Assembly (NCBI GenBank): GCA_946481355.1
Contig: CAMLNH010000021.1
Span: 1 to 14,866 of the forward strand
Direction of reading: 5' to 3'
Source: an uncultured Curvibacter sp.
GTDB taxonomy: Bacteria; Pseudomonadota; Gammaproteobacteria; Burkholderiales; Burkholderiaceae
DNA: 14,866 nt
Part shown: piece after piece, positions 1 to 6,425 of the stretch
Numbering within the stretch: the first letter of the stretch is position 1
Layout: the number at the start of each line of letters is the position of its first letter
Position numbers and translations under genes: made by a program
Notes under the pieces: model-generated
What the model saw: the letters and a program-made list of their open reading frames with translations, nothing else
What the model was told of the DNA's origin: nothing
Databases searched by the model: none

Positions 1-397
1 CCACGAACTCGGGCGTGTCCTCGAACATGTGGATGAAGCCGTGCAGCTCGCGCAGGATGTCGTTGGGCAGGTGCCGGCTGGTCTTGGTCTCGCCGTAGAT
101 GTAGATCGGCACATCGGCGTTCTTGAAACGCACTTCCTCGATGAACTTGCGCAGATTCAGCACCGCGGGGTCCATGTCCGGCCCGCCGGAGAACTCCTCG
201 TCATCGATGGACAGGATGAAGGCGCTGGCGCGGCTCTGCTGCTGGGCGAACTGCGACAGATCGCCGTAGCTCGTCACCCCCACCACTTCGAAGCCCTCAG
301 CCTCGATGGCCTGGGCCAGCGCCCGGATGCCCAGGCCCGAGGTGTTCTCGGAACGGAAGTCTTCGTCGATGATGACGATGGGAAAACGAAATTTCAT
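1..397 (-). CDS. Orn/Lys/Arg decarboxylase, N-terminal part (gene continues off left edge)
   Basis: Reading the minus strand from the ATG at 397 gives 132 open codons to the window edge. The protein begins MKFRFPIVIIDEDFRSENTS and includes the segments SIDDEEFSGGPDMDP, VPIYIYGETKTSRHLPNDI and HGFIHMFEDTPEFV. This matches the response-regulator-like 'wing' domain that precedes the PLP-binding domain in the large bacterial arginine/lysine/ornithine decarboxylases. Such enzymes are cytoplasmic, PLP-dependent and make polyamines or diamines from basic amino acids, often for acid resistance. The PLP domain with its lysine lies outside the window, so the substrate cannot be decided. The ribosome site before the ATG is weak. 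The gene is divergent from nfeD across about 140 bases; a TACACT hexamer on the minus strand at 443-448 is a possible -10. Family assignment rests on recognised sequence; the exact specificity is unknown. Confidence 0.88.
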   Translation of the reverse strand, partial: MKFRFPIVIIDEDFRSENTSGLGIRALAQAIEAEGFEVVGVTSYGDLSQFAQQQSRASAFILSIDDEEFSGGPDMDPAVLNLRKFIEEVRFKNADVPIYIYGETKTSRHLPNDILRELHGFIHMFEDTPEFV

Positions 398-484
398 GAA
401 CCAGGCCCCGGGCAGGAATGGGAAAAAGAAAAATGAGCGCGAAGTGTACGAATTAATCCCCGGCCGACCTCAGAACGTCACGAG

Positions 485-507
485 AATTGCCGCAAAATGT
501 GGCAATT
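485..507. promoter_or_regulatory. Inverted repeat in the decarboxylase/nfeD divergent intergenic region
   Basis: The arms AATTGCCGCA (485-494) and TGTGGCAATT (498-507) pair over 10 positions with one G-T wobble, around an AAA loop. No T-run follows, so it does not look like a terminator. It sits 29 bases before the nfeD ATG. It could be an operator for a dimeric regulator or a 5' UTR hairpin. The rest of 398-536 holds no promoter I can call with confidence. Confidence 0.5.
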
Positions 508-536
508 GGAACACAACAACCCATAGGAGAGGACTC

Positions 537-962
537 ATGGCTGACACGACCCTCTGGTGGCTGGCCGCCGGCATCCTGGTGGCGGTCGAGCTCGTCACCG
601 GCACCTTCTACCTGCTCATGCTGGCCCTGGGCCTGGCCGCTGGTGCACTGGCAGCGCATGCCGGCATGGCCACGGCCGCACAGCTGGTAGTCGCGGCCCT
701 GGCCGGTGGTGGTGCGGTGGCCTTCTGGTATGTCGTACGGCGCCGCCGCCCCGGTGATCCTTCGGCACGCGCACAGCGCAGCGTCAACCTGGACGTCGGC
801 GAAACCGTGCTGATCGAGTCCTGGGGCGCCGATGGCTCGGCCAGCGTCAAGTACCGCGGCGCCAGCTGGACGGCCATCCACCGCCCCGGCGTCGATCCCC
901 AGCCCGGCACGCACCGCGTGATCGAACTCGTGGGCAGCCGACTGCTCGTGGAAAAAATCTGA
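537..962 (+). CDS. NfeD family membrane protein
   Basis: This 141-residue protein has hydrophobic segments over about residues 5-60 and a C-terminal soluble beta-rich region (about 78-141) with the NfeD-type pattern GETVLIESWGADGSASVKYRG, i.e. an OB-fold domain. The ATG at 537 was chosen because AGGAGAGG (525-532) lies just before it; the reading frame stays open further upstream but has no comparable ribosome site. This is the short NfeD form without the serine-protease domain of the long form. NfeD proteins are encoded next to SPFH/stomatin proteins and are thought to act with them in membrane organisation or membrane-protein quality control. Here the SPFH gene follows after 12 bases, so the two are almost certainly co-transcribed. 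A precise biochemical role is not established. Confidence 0.88.
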   Translation: MADTTLWWLAAGILVAVELVTGTFYLLMLALGLAAGALAAHAGMATAAQLVVAALAGGGAVAFWYVVRRRRPGDPSARAQRSVNLDVGETVLIESWGADGSASVKYRGASWTAIHRPGVDPQPGTHRVIELVGSRLLVEKI

Positions 963-974
963 AAGGACCCCACC

Positions 975-1883
975 ATGGAAATCTCCATCCTCATCCTGGT
1001 CATCGCCATCATCTTCATCACCCGCTCGATCAAGGTTGTGCCGCAGCAGAACGCCTGGGTGATCGAACGTCTGGGCAAGTACCACGGCGCGCTCACCCCC
1101 GGCCTGAACTTCCTGGTGCCCTTCATCGACAAGGTGGCCTACAAGCACAGCCTCAAGGAAATCCCGCTCGACGTGCCCAGCCAGGTCTGCATCACGCGCG
1201 ACAACACCCAGCTGCAGGTGGACGGCATCCTGTACTTCCAGGTCACCGACCCGATGCGCGCCAGCTACGGCTCGTCCAACTACATCATCGCCGTCACCCA
1301 GCTGGCGCAGACGTCGCTGCGCTCGGTCATCGGCAAGCTTGAACTCGACAAGACCTTCGAAGAGCGCGACATCATCAACGCCCAGGTGGTGCACGCCATC
1401 GACGAAGCCGCGCTCAACTGGGGCGTGAAGGTGCTGCGCTATGAAATCAAGGACCTCACACCGCCCAAGGAAATCCTGCTGGCCATGCAGGCGCAGATCA
1501 CCGCCGAGCGCGAGAAGCGGGCCCTGATCGCCGCCTCCGAAGGCCGCCGCCAGGAGCAGATCAACATCGCCACCGGTGAGCGCGAAGCCTTCATCGCCCG
1601 CTCCGAGGGCGAGAAGCAGGCCGTGATCAACAAGGCCCAGGGCGAAGCCGAATCGATCCGTGCCGTGGCCCTGGCCACCGCCGAGGCCATCGAGCGCGTG
1701 GCCTCCGCCATCCGCCAGCCCGGCGGCGAGCAGGCCGTGCAGCTCAAGGTGGCGGAGAAGGCCGTGGAAGCCTACGCCAACGTGGCCGCCGATGCCACCA
1801 CCACCCTCATCGTCCCCGGCAATATGAGCGAAGTCTCGGCCCTGATCGGCTCGGCCATGACCTTGGTGCGGCAGCAGAAGTAG
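975..1883 (+). CDS. SPFH/Band 7 (stomatin-like, paraslipin/QmcA type) membrane protein
   Basis: This 302-residue protein starts with one membrane segment (about residues 2-18), then the SPFH/Band 7 domain (about 20-190; GLNFLVPFIDKVAYKHSLKE and LRSVIGKLELDKTFEERD are typical). A charged coiled-coil stretch follows (about 165-235, rich in EAE/EKR/GE repeats), and the C-terminus ends in the stomatin-like region with IVPGNMSEV. AAAGGA at 962-967 supports the ATG at 975. SPFH proteins form large membrane-bound oligomers or cages that define membrane microdomains and can bind proteases; they are usually paired with an NfeD protein, as here. The length is normal for the family (about 300-315 residues). 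E. coli qmcA-ybbK is the closest familiar example, but I do not transfer that gene name with certainty. Confidence 0.92.
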   Translation: MEISILILVIAIIFITRSIKVVPQQNAWVIERLGKYHGALTPGLNFLVPFIDKVAYKHSLKEIPLDVPSQVCITRDNTQLQVDGILYFQVTDPMRASYGSSNYIIAVTQLAQTSLRSVIGKLELDKTFEERDIINAQVVHAIDEAALNWGVKVLRYEIKDLTPPKEILLAMQAQITAEREKRALIAASEGRRQEQINIATGEREAFIARSEGEKQAVINKAQGEAESIRAVALATAEAIERVASAIRQPGGEQAVQLKVAEKAVEAYANVAADATTTLIVPGNMSEVSALIGSAMTLVRQQK

Positions 1884-1895
1884 GCAGCGCATCAA

Positions 1896-1911
1896 CCTGA
1901 CTGGCGTCAGG
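1896..1911. terminator. Weak hairpin between convergent SPFH and nuclease genes
   Basis: CCTGAC (1896-1901) and GTCAGG (1906-1911) pair around a TGGC loop in the 23-base gap between two convergent genes, overlapping the stop codon of the minus-strand nuclease. There is no T-run on either side, so intrinsic termination is doubtful. It may only slow polymerase or protect mRNA 3' ends. Confidence 0.25.
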
Positions 1912-2413
1912 GGCGGCGCGTACCCTTGCGAAAATTCCAGGGCGCCACGGGATGCGCGTCACGCCACAGACCCAGACGATGCTCACGAGCCTGTTGTTCG
2001 GTTTGTGCATAGAGCGCACGCTCTTCAGACGACTGCTCGCGCTCGTAGGCACGGTAGTGCCAAGCCAGGCCCGAGCGAAGCAGTGCCAGGTTGATGTCCT
2101 CGCCATCGAGCAGGACCTTGCCGATCTCGCGCCCGTAGCGGTCCTTCTTGCTGACCTCGATGCGGACCACGCGCTGAAACACGCGCTCACCCAGGAATTG
2201 ATGCGCCCGCTGGCCCCAGGCCTGGCGCTTTTCGGGGGCATCGATAGCGGCCAGGCGGATCTTGTGCTGACGTTGCTCGGCGTCCAGCACGGTCAGCGTG
2301 TCGCCGTCGGAGATGCCGACCACGCGGCCGGTATAGGTGCCTGCGATGGCGGGCAGGCAGAGGCCGGCGAGCAGGAGGGCTACCGCACCGATCACCCGCC
2401 TCAGACTCAACAT
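1907..2413 (-). CDS. Secreted thermonuclease (SNase-like) family protein
   Basis: With the ATG at 2413 the protein has 168 residues. It begins with a signal peptide (MLSLRRVIGAVALLLAGLC, cleavage near A24), followed by a staphylococcal-nuclease fold. The counterparts of the SNase active site are visible: D38 in SDGDT, R53 in KIRLAAIDAPE, D58, E61 and R95 in KDRYGRE. The protein is therefore likely an active, calcium-dependent extracytoplasmic nuclease cutting DNA or RNA. The frame is open upstream to an ATG at 2458 and a TTG at 2467, but these would add a non-typical 15-18 residue extension before the signal peptide, so I prefer 2413; the ribosome site there is weak. It ends convergently with the SPFH gene. 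Bacterial proteins of this kind are common, small and mostly uncharacterised; a role in nutrient scavenging is only a guess. Confidence 0.87.
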   Translation of the reverse strand: MLSLRRVIGAVALLLAGLCLPAIAGTYTGRVVGISDGDTLTVLDAEQRQHKIRLAAIDAPEKRQAWGQRAHQFLGERVFQRVVRIEVSKKDRYGREIGKVLLDGEDINLALLRSGLAWHYRAYEREQSSEERALYAQTEQQAREHRLGLWRDAHPVAPWNFRKGTRRP

Positions 2414-2482
2414 GCGCACCGGAATACCCGGCGCGTTCCCACCGACTCTTGTTTGCATACCCACCAACGACGTTATTTCCCG

Positions 2483-2583
2483 CCTGCAAGGCAGGGATTG
2501 CTCGAAATTCGTCTTGCGCGAATTTCTCGAGGCTGCGCCCCCGCGCTACGCGCGTCCGAAAACAGTCCCCCGGACTGTTTTCG
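2483..2583. repeat. Cluster of inverted repeats between the nuclease gene and tRNA-Ser
   Basis: Three hairpins follow one another: CCTGC/GCAGG (2483-2495), GAAATTCG/CGAATTTC (2504-2526, 7-base loop), and a perfect 12-bp stem CGAAAACAGTCC/GGACTGTTTTCG (2557-2568 and 2572-2583) around CCC. Between the last two is a GC-rich stretch. No coding frame with plausible start and composition fits here. The layout resembles an intergenic dispersed repeat of the REP/BIME kind that recurs in related genomes, but I cannot test copy number from one window. Confidence 0.5.
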
Positions 2584-2621
2584 ACCGAACCCGAGCGCTG
2601 GTTCTCACCCGTCCTCTCCGG

Positions 2622-2652
2622 AAAAAGCAAAACCCCGCCGAAGCGGGGTTTT
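2622..2652 (-). terminator. Rho-independent terminator of tRNA-Ser
   Basis: On the minus strand, just after the tRNA 3' end, AAAACCCCGC pairs with GCGGGGTTTT (2629-2638 with 2643-2652) around a TTCG tetraloop, and is followed by GCTTTTTC. The perfect 10-bp stem, stable UUCG loop and T-run make this a strong intrinsic terminator for the tRNA transcript. Confidence 0.88.
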
Positions 2653-2659
2653 CTTTTTC

Positions 2660-2749
<90 letters not shown>

Positions 2750-2759
2750 GGAGCCTGCC

Positions 2760-2765
2760 ATTGTA
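2760..2765 (-). promoter_or_regulatory. Probable -10 element of the tRNA-Ser promoter
   Basis: On the minus strand TACAAT lies 10 bases before the tRNA 5' end, the right spacing for a start a few bases upstream of the mature tRNA. There is no good -35 hexamer at 17 bases; the corresponding place (2783-2788) reads CTCGGA and is one arm of a small inverted repeat, CTCGGA/TCCGAG (2772-2788). Confidence 0.5.
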
Positions 2766-2803
2766 ACCGAGCTCGGAGCGCTTCCGAGTCCCTGCTGCTG
2801 CTG

Positions 2804-2833
2804 GAAAAAGAAAAAGCGCCCACAGGCGCTTTT
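2804..2833 (-). terminator. Rho-independent terminator after the lipoprotein binding-protein gene
   Basis: On the minus strand, 20 bases past the stop codon, AAAAGCGCC pairs with GGCGCTTTT (2812-2820 with 2825-2833) around a 4-base loop, followed by TTTTTCTTTTT within 2801-2815. The perfect 9-bp stem and long T-run make this a convincing intrinsic terminator, showing that the binding-protein transcript ends before tRNA-Ser. Confidence 0.88.
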
Positions 2834-2852
2834 CCTAAAGGCGCCGGGGTGA

Positions 2853-4034
2853 TCAGCGGATCACGGCCAGCTGCTCGCGCTTGTCACCCTTGTAGGTGAA
2901 CAGGGTCAGCGCGCCGTTCTTGATGTCGCCCTTCTCGTCGAAGGCGATCGGGCCGGTCACGCCTTTGTAGTCGGACGTGGCAGCCAGCACCGGCAGGTAC
3001 TTGGCAGGGTCGGAAGAACCAGCCTTGACCATGGCTGCCACCATGACCTTGGTCGCGTCGTACACGTAAGGAGCATAGAGCTGCACCTCGACATTGAATT
3101 TGGCCTTGAAGTCGGCACGGAACTTGTCCATGCCGGCCTTGGCTTCGCCCTCGACACCGCCGGCCTCGGCGCAGAAGACCAGTTCGCTGCCGATGGCGTC
3201 ACCGGCCAGCTCGCTGAGCTTGGCCGTGCAGATGCCGTCACCGCCCATGAACTTGGCCGTGATGCCCAGGGACTTCATTTGGCGCAGCATGGGGCCGCCC
3301 ACGGCATCCATGCCGCCAAAGAAGACCACGTCGGGTTTCTTGCCCTTGATGCTGGTCAGGATGGCGTTGAAATCCGTGGCCTTGTCGGTCGTGAATTCCT
3401 TGGCCACGATCTTGGCGCCCGCGGCCTCGGCGGCCTTGGTGAACTCCTCGGCCACGCCCTTGCCGTAGGCCGTGCGGTCGTCGATCACCGCCACATTCTT
3501 TGCCTTGAGGGTGTTGACGGCGTACTTGCCCAGGGTGCTGCCCAGATGCACGTCGTCAGCCACCACGCGGAAGGCCGTCTTGTAGCCCTTACGGGTGTAG
3601 TCGGGATTGGTGGCGGAGGGCGAGATCTGCGGGATGCCGGCATCGCTGTAGATTTTGGAGGCCGGGATCGTGGTGCCGGAGTTCAGGTGCCCGATCACGC
3701 CAACCACCTTGGCATCGACCAGCTTCTGGGCCACGGCCGTGCCCTGCTTGGGATCGGCGCCGTCGTCCTCGGCCATGAGCTCCAGCTTGACCTGCTGGCC
3801 ACCGATGTTGACGCCGGCTGCGTTGAGTTCGTCGATCGCCATGCGCGCGCCGAGCTCGTTGTCCTTGCCCAGGTGGGCGATGGGCCCGCTGACCGGCCCC
3901 ACATGGCCGACCTTCACGACGGGCATGGGTGCGGCAGCGCCGGGGGCGGCGGCCTCCTCTTTCTTGCCGCAGGCGACCAGCAGGGCCGCAGCGGCCACGA
4001 TGGCCAGGACACGATTCACTTGTTTCAGACGCAT
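2853..4034 (-). CDS. LIV-type ABC transporter substrate-binding lipoprotein (orphan)
   Basis: This 393-residue protein belongs to the Leu/Ile/Val-binding family (Peripla_BP_6, LivJ/LivK type). A lipoprotein signal peptide ends in the lipobox LVAC with C22 as the lipidated residue, then an Ala/Pro/Glu linker and two periplasmic lobes. The conserved ligand-loop segments GHLNSGTTIPAS and SPSATNPDYT are present, matching the family's Ser/Ala/Thr ligand-binding positions. TGGAG before the ATG at 4034 is the ribosome site. It should deliver branched-chain amino acids or a related ligand to an ABC permease, but no livHMGF genes are nearby, so permease partner and ligand are unknown. A strong terminator follows. 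It is probably monocistronic: the next gene upstream ends about 130 bases away, and that gap (4035-4161) holds no promoter I can name with confidence. Confidence 0.93.
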   Translation of the reverse strand: MRLKQVNRVLAIVAAAALLVACGKKEEAAAPGAAAPMPVVKVGHVGPVSGPIAHLGKDNELGARMAIDELNAAGVNIGGQQVKLELMAEDDGADPKQGTAVAQKLVDAKVVGVIGHLNSGTTIPASKIYSDAGIPQISPSATNPDYTRKGYKTAFRVVADDVHLGSTLGKYAVNTLKAKNVAVIDDRTAYGKGVAEEFTKAAEAAGAKIVAKEFTTDKATDFNAILTSIKGKKPDVVFFGGMDAVGGPMLRQMKSLGITAKFMGGDGICTAKLSELAGDAIGSELVFCAEAGGVEGEAKAGMDKFRADFKAKFNVEVQLYAPYVYDATKVMVAAMVKAGSSDPAKYLPVLAATSDYKGVTGPIAFDEKGDIKNGALTLFTYKGDKREQLAVIR

Positions 4035-4161
4035 GGTGAACTCCAGATTATTGAATTGAGCAGGTCAAAACTGCGACCGCAAGACTACAGCAAATTTCAT
4101 GCCCCGACACATACCCCCAGCGGCGTGAGAGACAAATGCGGCGCCGGCGCGACGGTCGGCG

Positions 4162-4470
4162 TCAGCGCAGGGAAGGTGGCAGTTTGAGTTCGCCGGCCAC
4201 GGCCTGGGTCACAGCCTTGCGCACGGCGGCGTCCACCCGTTGGCGGATGCGCGGCGCCAGTTCCTTCATCTGCTCGTCCAGCACCGTGGCCACGACCTGT
4301 CGCACCTGCTCGTCCAGCGTCAGCTCCAGGCGCTGCAGCACGCGCAGCATCAAGGCCTCCTCGTCCAGGGAGGGCCCGTTCGCCTGGGACGCCGCTGCCG
4401 GCGCCTGGTCCGGCACCACTTCGGTGAGGGTGGGCAGACTGCGCATGATCTTCTTGGACAGAGCAGGCAT
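4162..4470 (-). CDS. Small helical protein of unknown function downstream of holC
   Basis: With the ATG at 4470 this encodes 102 residues. AAAGG about 9 bases upstream supports that start; a GTG at 4479 would add three residues but leaves no room for the ribosome site. The N-terminal third is Pro/Ala-rich and likely disordered. From about residue 38 the sequence is strongly amphipathic and charged, predicted to be helical, with two similar segments LTLDEQVRQVV and VLDEQMKELAP, then APRIRQRVDAAVRKAV. There is no signal peptide or membrane segment. It starts 14 bases after the holC stop, so it is probably in the pepA-holC transcript. The position and composition resemble uncharacterised small proteins found after holC in Burkholderiales (possibly DUF2486-like), but I do not recognise a function. 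Confidence 0.72.
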   Translation of the reverse strand: MPALSKKIMRSLPTLTEVVPDQAPAAASQANGPSLDEEALMLRVLQRLELTLDEQVRQVVATVLDEQMKELAPRIRQRVDAAVRKAVTQAVAGELKLPPSLR

Positions 4471-4483
4471 GGCAGGCACCCTT

Positions 4484-4918
4484 TCAGGTCTTGAGGTTCA
4501 GATCGTGGCGCTGGATGGCGTAGCCACGCTCGGTGTAATGCTTCCAGCGGCCGCGGGCCTGCTGTCGGTCGTCCTCGTCCAGGCTCACCACCTCGATCAC
4601 CCGCTGGTACTGCTCGAAGCCACCGGGCAGCGCCGTGCCCAGATTGACCAGCACTTGGTGGTGCGGCAACTCTGCGGCCGCCGGGGTTTCGGTCAGCACC
4701 ACGGGCGAAGCCGCCAGCAGCTCCGCATCGCCGGGCGCGCGGGCATGGGCGATGAAATCAGTCTGCGAGAAGGTCCACAGCAAAGTGTCCAGCCGGGCCA
4801 GGGCCTCGGCCGGGGCCGTGACCACCACCCGGGCGCCACCCGCCACCGCCTTGCGCAGCAGGCGACAGGCATAGGCCAGCTTGTCCGGCGCATTGAAATG
4901 GAAGGCGACCTCGGTCAT
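4484..4918 (-). CDS. holC: DNA polymerase III chi subunit
   Basis: The 144-residue product shows the chi-subunit pattern: VAFHFNAPDKLAYACRLLRK at the start, RVVVTAPAEALARLDTLLW, FIAHARA, then PVVLTETP with HHQVLVNLG and FEQYQRVIEVVS near the C-terminus. Chi is a cytoplasmic accessory subunit of the replicative clamp loader; with psi it links the polymerase to single-stranded-DNA-binding protein. The length matches the family (about 140-150). It starts 9 bases after the end of pepA on the same strand, the usual pepA-holC order in proteobacteria, so the genes are probably co-transcribed. Confidence 0.92.
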   Translation of the reverse strand: MTEVAFHFNAPDKLAYACRLLRKAVAGGARVVVTAPAEALARLDTLLWTFSQTDFIAHARAPGDAELLAASPVVLTETPAAAELPHHQVLVNLGTALPGGFEQYQRVIEVVSLDEDDRQQARGRWKHYTERGYAIQRHDLNLKT

Positions 4919-4927
4919 GGGCGGAGC

Positions 4928-6397
4928 TCAGGCCTTGCGCGCACGCGAACCGCCCTGGGCCTGCGACAGCAGGAACTCCAGCAGCAGGCCCACGGGCCGG
5001 CCCGTGGCGCCCTTGGCCGCCCCGCTCTTCCACGCCGTGCCCGCGATGTCCAGGTGGGCCCAGGGAAACTTGGCGGTGAAGCGCTGCAGGAACTTGGCCG
5101 CCGTGATGGCGCCGCCGGCACGACCGGCGATGTTGGCCACGTCGGCAAAATTGCTCTTGAGGCCTTCGGCGTAATCCTCGTCCAGCGGCATGCGCCAGGC
5201 TAGGTCCTGGGCGGTCTCGCCCGCCGTGAGCAGGCGCTGGGCCAGGGCATCGTCGGTACTGAACAGGCCGCTGCGCACCCCACCCAGGGCAATCACGCAG
5301 GCACCGGTCAGCGTGGCGATGTCCACCACGGCCGCGGGCTTGAAACGCTCGGCATAGCTCAGCGCATCGCAGAGGATGAGGCGGCCCTCGGCATCGGTGT
5401 TGAGGATCTCGATGGTCTGCCCGCTCATGCTGGTCACCACGTCGCCGGGCTTGACGGCCTTGCCGTCGGGCATGTTCTCGCAACTCGGAATCAGACCCAC
5501 CACATTGATGGCAGGCTTGAGCTCACCCAGCGCACGGAACACGCCCAGCACGCTGGCTGCCCCCCCCATGTCGTACTTCATCTCGTCCATCTCGGCGGCC
5601 GGCTTGATGGAAATGCCGCCCGTGTCGAAGGTGATGCCCTTGCCCACCAGCACCGTAGGCGCCTGGGTTTTGGCTGCCCCCTGGTACTGCAGCACGATGA
5701 AGCGCAACGGCTGCTCCGAGCCCTGGGCCACGGCCATGAAGGACCCCATCTTGAGCTTGGCCACCTCACGCGGGCCCAGCACCTGGCAGCTGATCCTGGG
5801 CAACTTGGCCAGACCGCGTGCCGCCTCGGCCAGATGGCTGGGCGTGGCGTGGTTGGCGGGCCGGTTGGCCCATTCCTTGGCCAGCTCGATGCCCGCCACC
5901 GCGGCCGTGGCCTGGGCGAACTCGGCCTGCAGCGCCGCCGCCTTGGGCACGCCCAGGCTCACGCGGGTCAGGCTGCGGCCCTCGGCCTTGGATTTGGTGG
6001 TGGTGTAGACGTAGCTGCCGTCGGCCACGGTCTGCACGGCCGCACGCAGCGCGCCGGCCTGGGGCGCTGCGGCAAAGCACAGCGTCAGTTTCTTCACCGC
6101 CGGCCCGCCGCTGCGCAGGGCGCCCAGCGCCGCGCTCACCGCCTGGCGAACCTGGCGTACCGTGCCCTCGCCCGCACCCACCAGCAGCACCCGCGGCGCC
6201 TTGGCCTGGGCCGGGCGGTACAGGGCCAGCAGCTTGCCGGGCTTGGTCTCCAGGTCGCCGGCCTTGAGCGCCTGGGTCACCAGGGTCGCCAAGCCGTCCT
6301 TGCCGGGCTTGAAACCGGTCGGCAGCAGCACGATCAGCGCGTCGGCCGGCTGTTTTGCGGCGCCGGCCAGGTCCAGGGTAAGCAGTTCAAAGTTCAT
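4928..6397 (-). CDS. pepA: Leucyl aminopeptidase (M17 family, PepA type)
   Basis: Starting at the ATG at 6397, preceded by GGAAGGAAA, the protein has 489 residues. The C-terminal catalytic domain carries the full M17 set: K253, D258 and K265 in VGKGITFDTGGISIK, D276 in KYDMGG, and the signature NTDAEGRL (333-340) with D335, E337 and R339. All are spaced as in E. coli PepA. The N-terminal domain (about 1-165) is the usual macro-like regulatory domain. PepA is a hexameric two-metal enzyme that removes N-terminal Leu and other residues from peptides in the cytoplasm; in E. coli it also binds DNA at carAB and in Xer recombination. Whether this one binds DNA cannot be seen here. The frame is open 51 codons further upstream, but that part overlaps lptF and lacks family similarity. 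Confidence 0.95.
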   Translation of the reverse strand: MNFELLTLDLAGAAKQPADALIVLLPTGFKPGKDGLATLVTQALKAGDLETKPGKLLALYRPAQAKAPRVLLVGAGEGTVRQVRQAVSAALGALRSGGPAVKKLTLCFAAAPQAGALRAAVQTVADGSYVYTTTKSKAEGRSLTRVSLGVPKAAALQAEFAQATAAVAGIELAKEWANRPANHATPSHLAEAARGLAKLPRISCQVLGPREVAKLKMGSFMAVAQGSEQPLRFIVLQYQGAAKTQAPTVLVGKGITFDTGGISIKPAAEMDEMKYDMGGAASVLGVFRALGELKPAINVVGLIPSCENMPDGKAVKPGDVVTSMSGQTIEILNTDAEGRLILCDALSYAERFKPAAVVDIATLTGACVIALGGVRSGLFSTDDALAQRLLTAGETAQDLAWRMPLDEDYAEGLKSNFADVANIAGRAGGAITAAKFLQRFTAKFPWAHLDIAGTAWKSGAAKGATGRPVGLLLEFLLSQAQGGSRARKA

Positions 6398-6425
6398 AAT
6401 GGCGGTTTCCTTCCGAGCAATGTTA
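6395..6425. promoter_or_regulatory. Divergent pepA/lptF promoter region with -10-like boxes on the opposite start codons
   Basis: Only 22 bases separate the two divergent start codons. On the plus strand CATAAT (6395-6400) is a -10-like hexamer whose first three bases are the complement of the pepA ATG; it would give a start about 13 bases before lptF. On the minus strand TAACAT (6420-6425) is a -10-like hexamer overlapping the lptF ATG. Neither has a convincing -35. If real, initiation in the two directions must compete. Confidence 0.35.

Noticed and set aside
453..1895. Long open frame (about 480 codons) on the minus strand opposite nfeD and the SPFH gene
   Set aside because: It is antisense to two recognised genes, its translation is rich in Gly/His/Asp/Leu as expected from a high-GC shadow frame, and it has no family resemblance.
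4035..4161. TTGTCT and TATGTG as a promoter of the lipoprotein binding-protein gene
   Set aside because: The match on the minus strand is loose and other equally weak pairs can be drawn in the same stretch.
3279..4187. 302-codon open frame on the plus strand over the lipoprotein gene
   Set aside because: Antisense to a clear LIV-type receptor; His/Gly/Asp-rich translation typical of a shadow frame.
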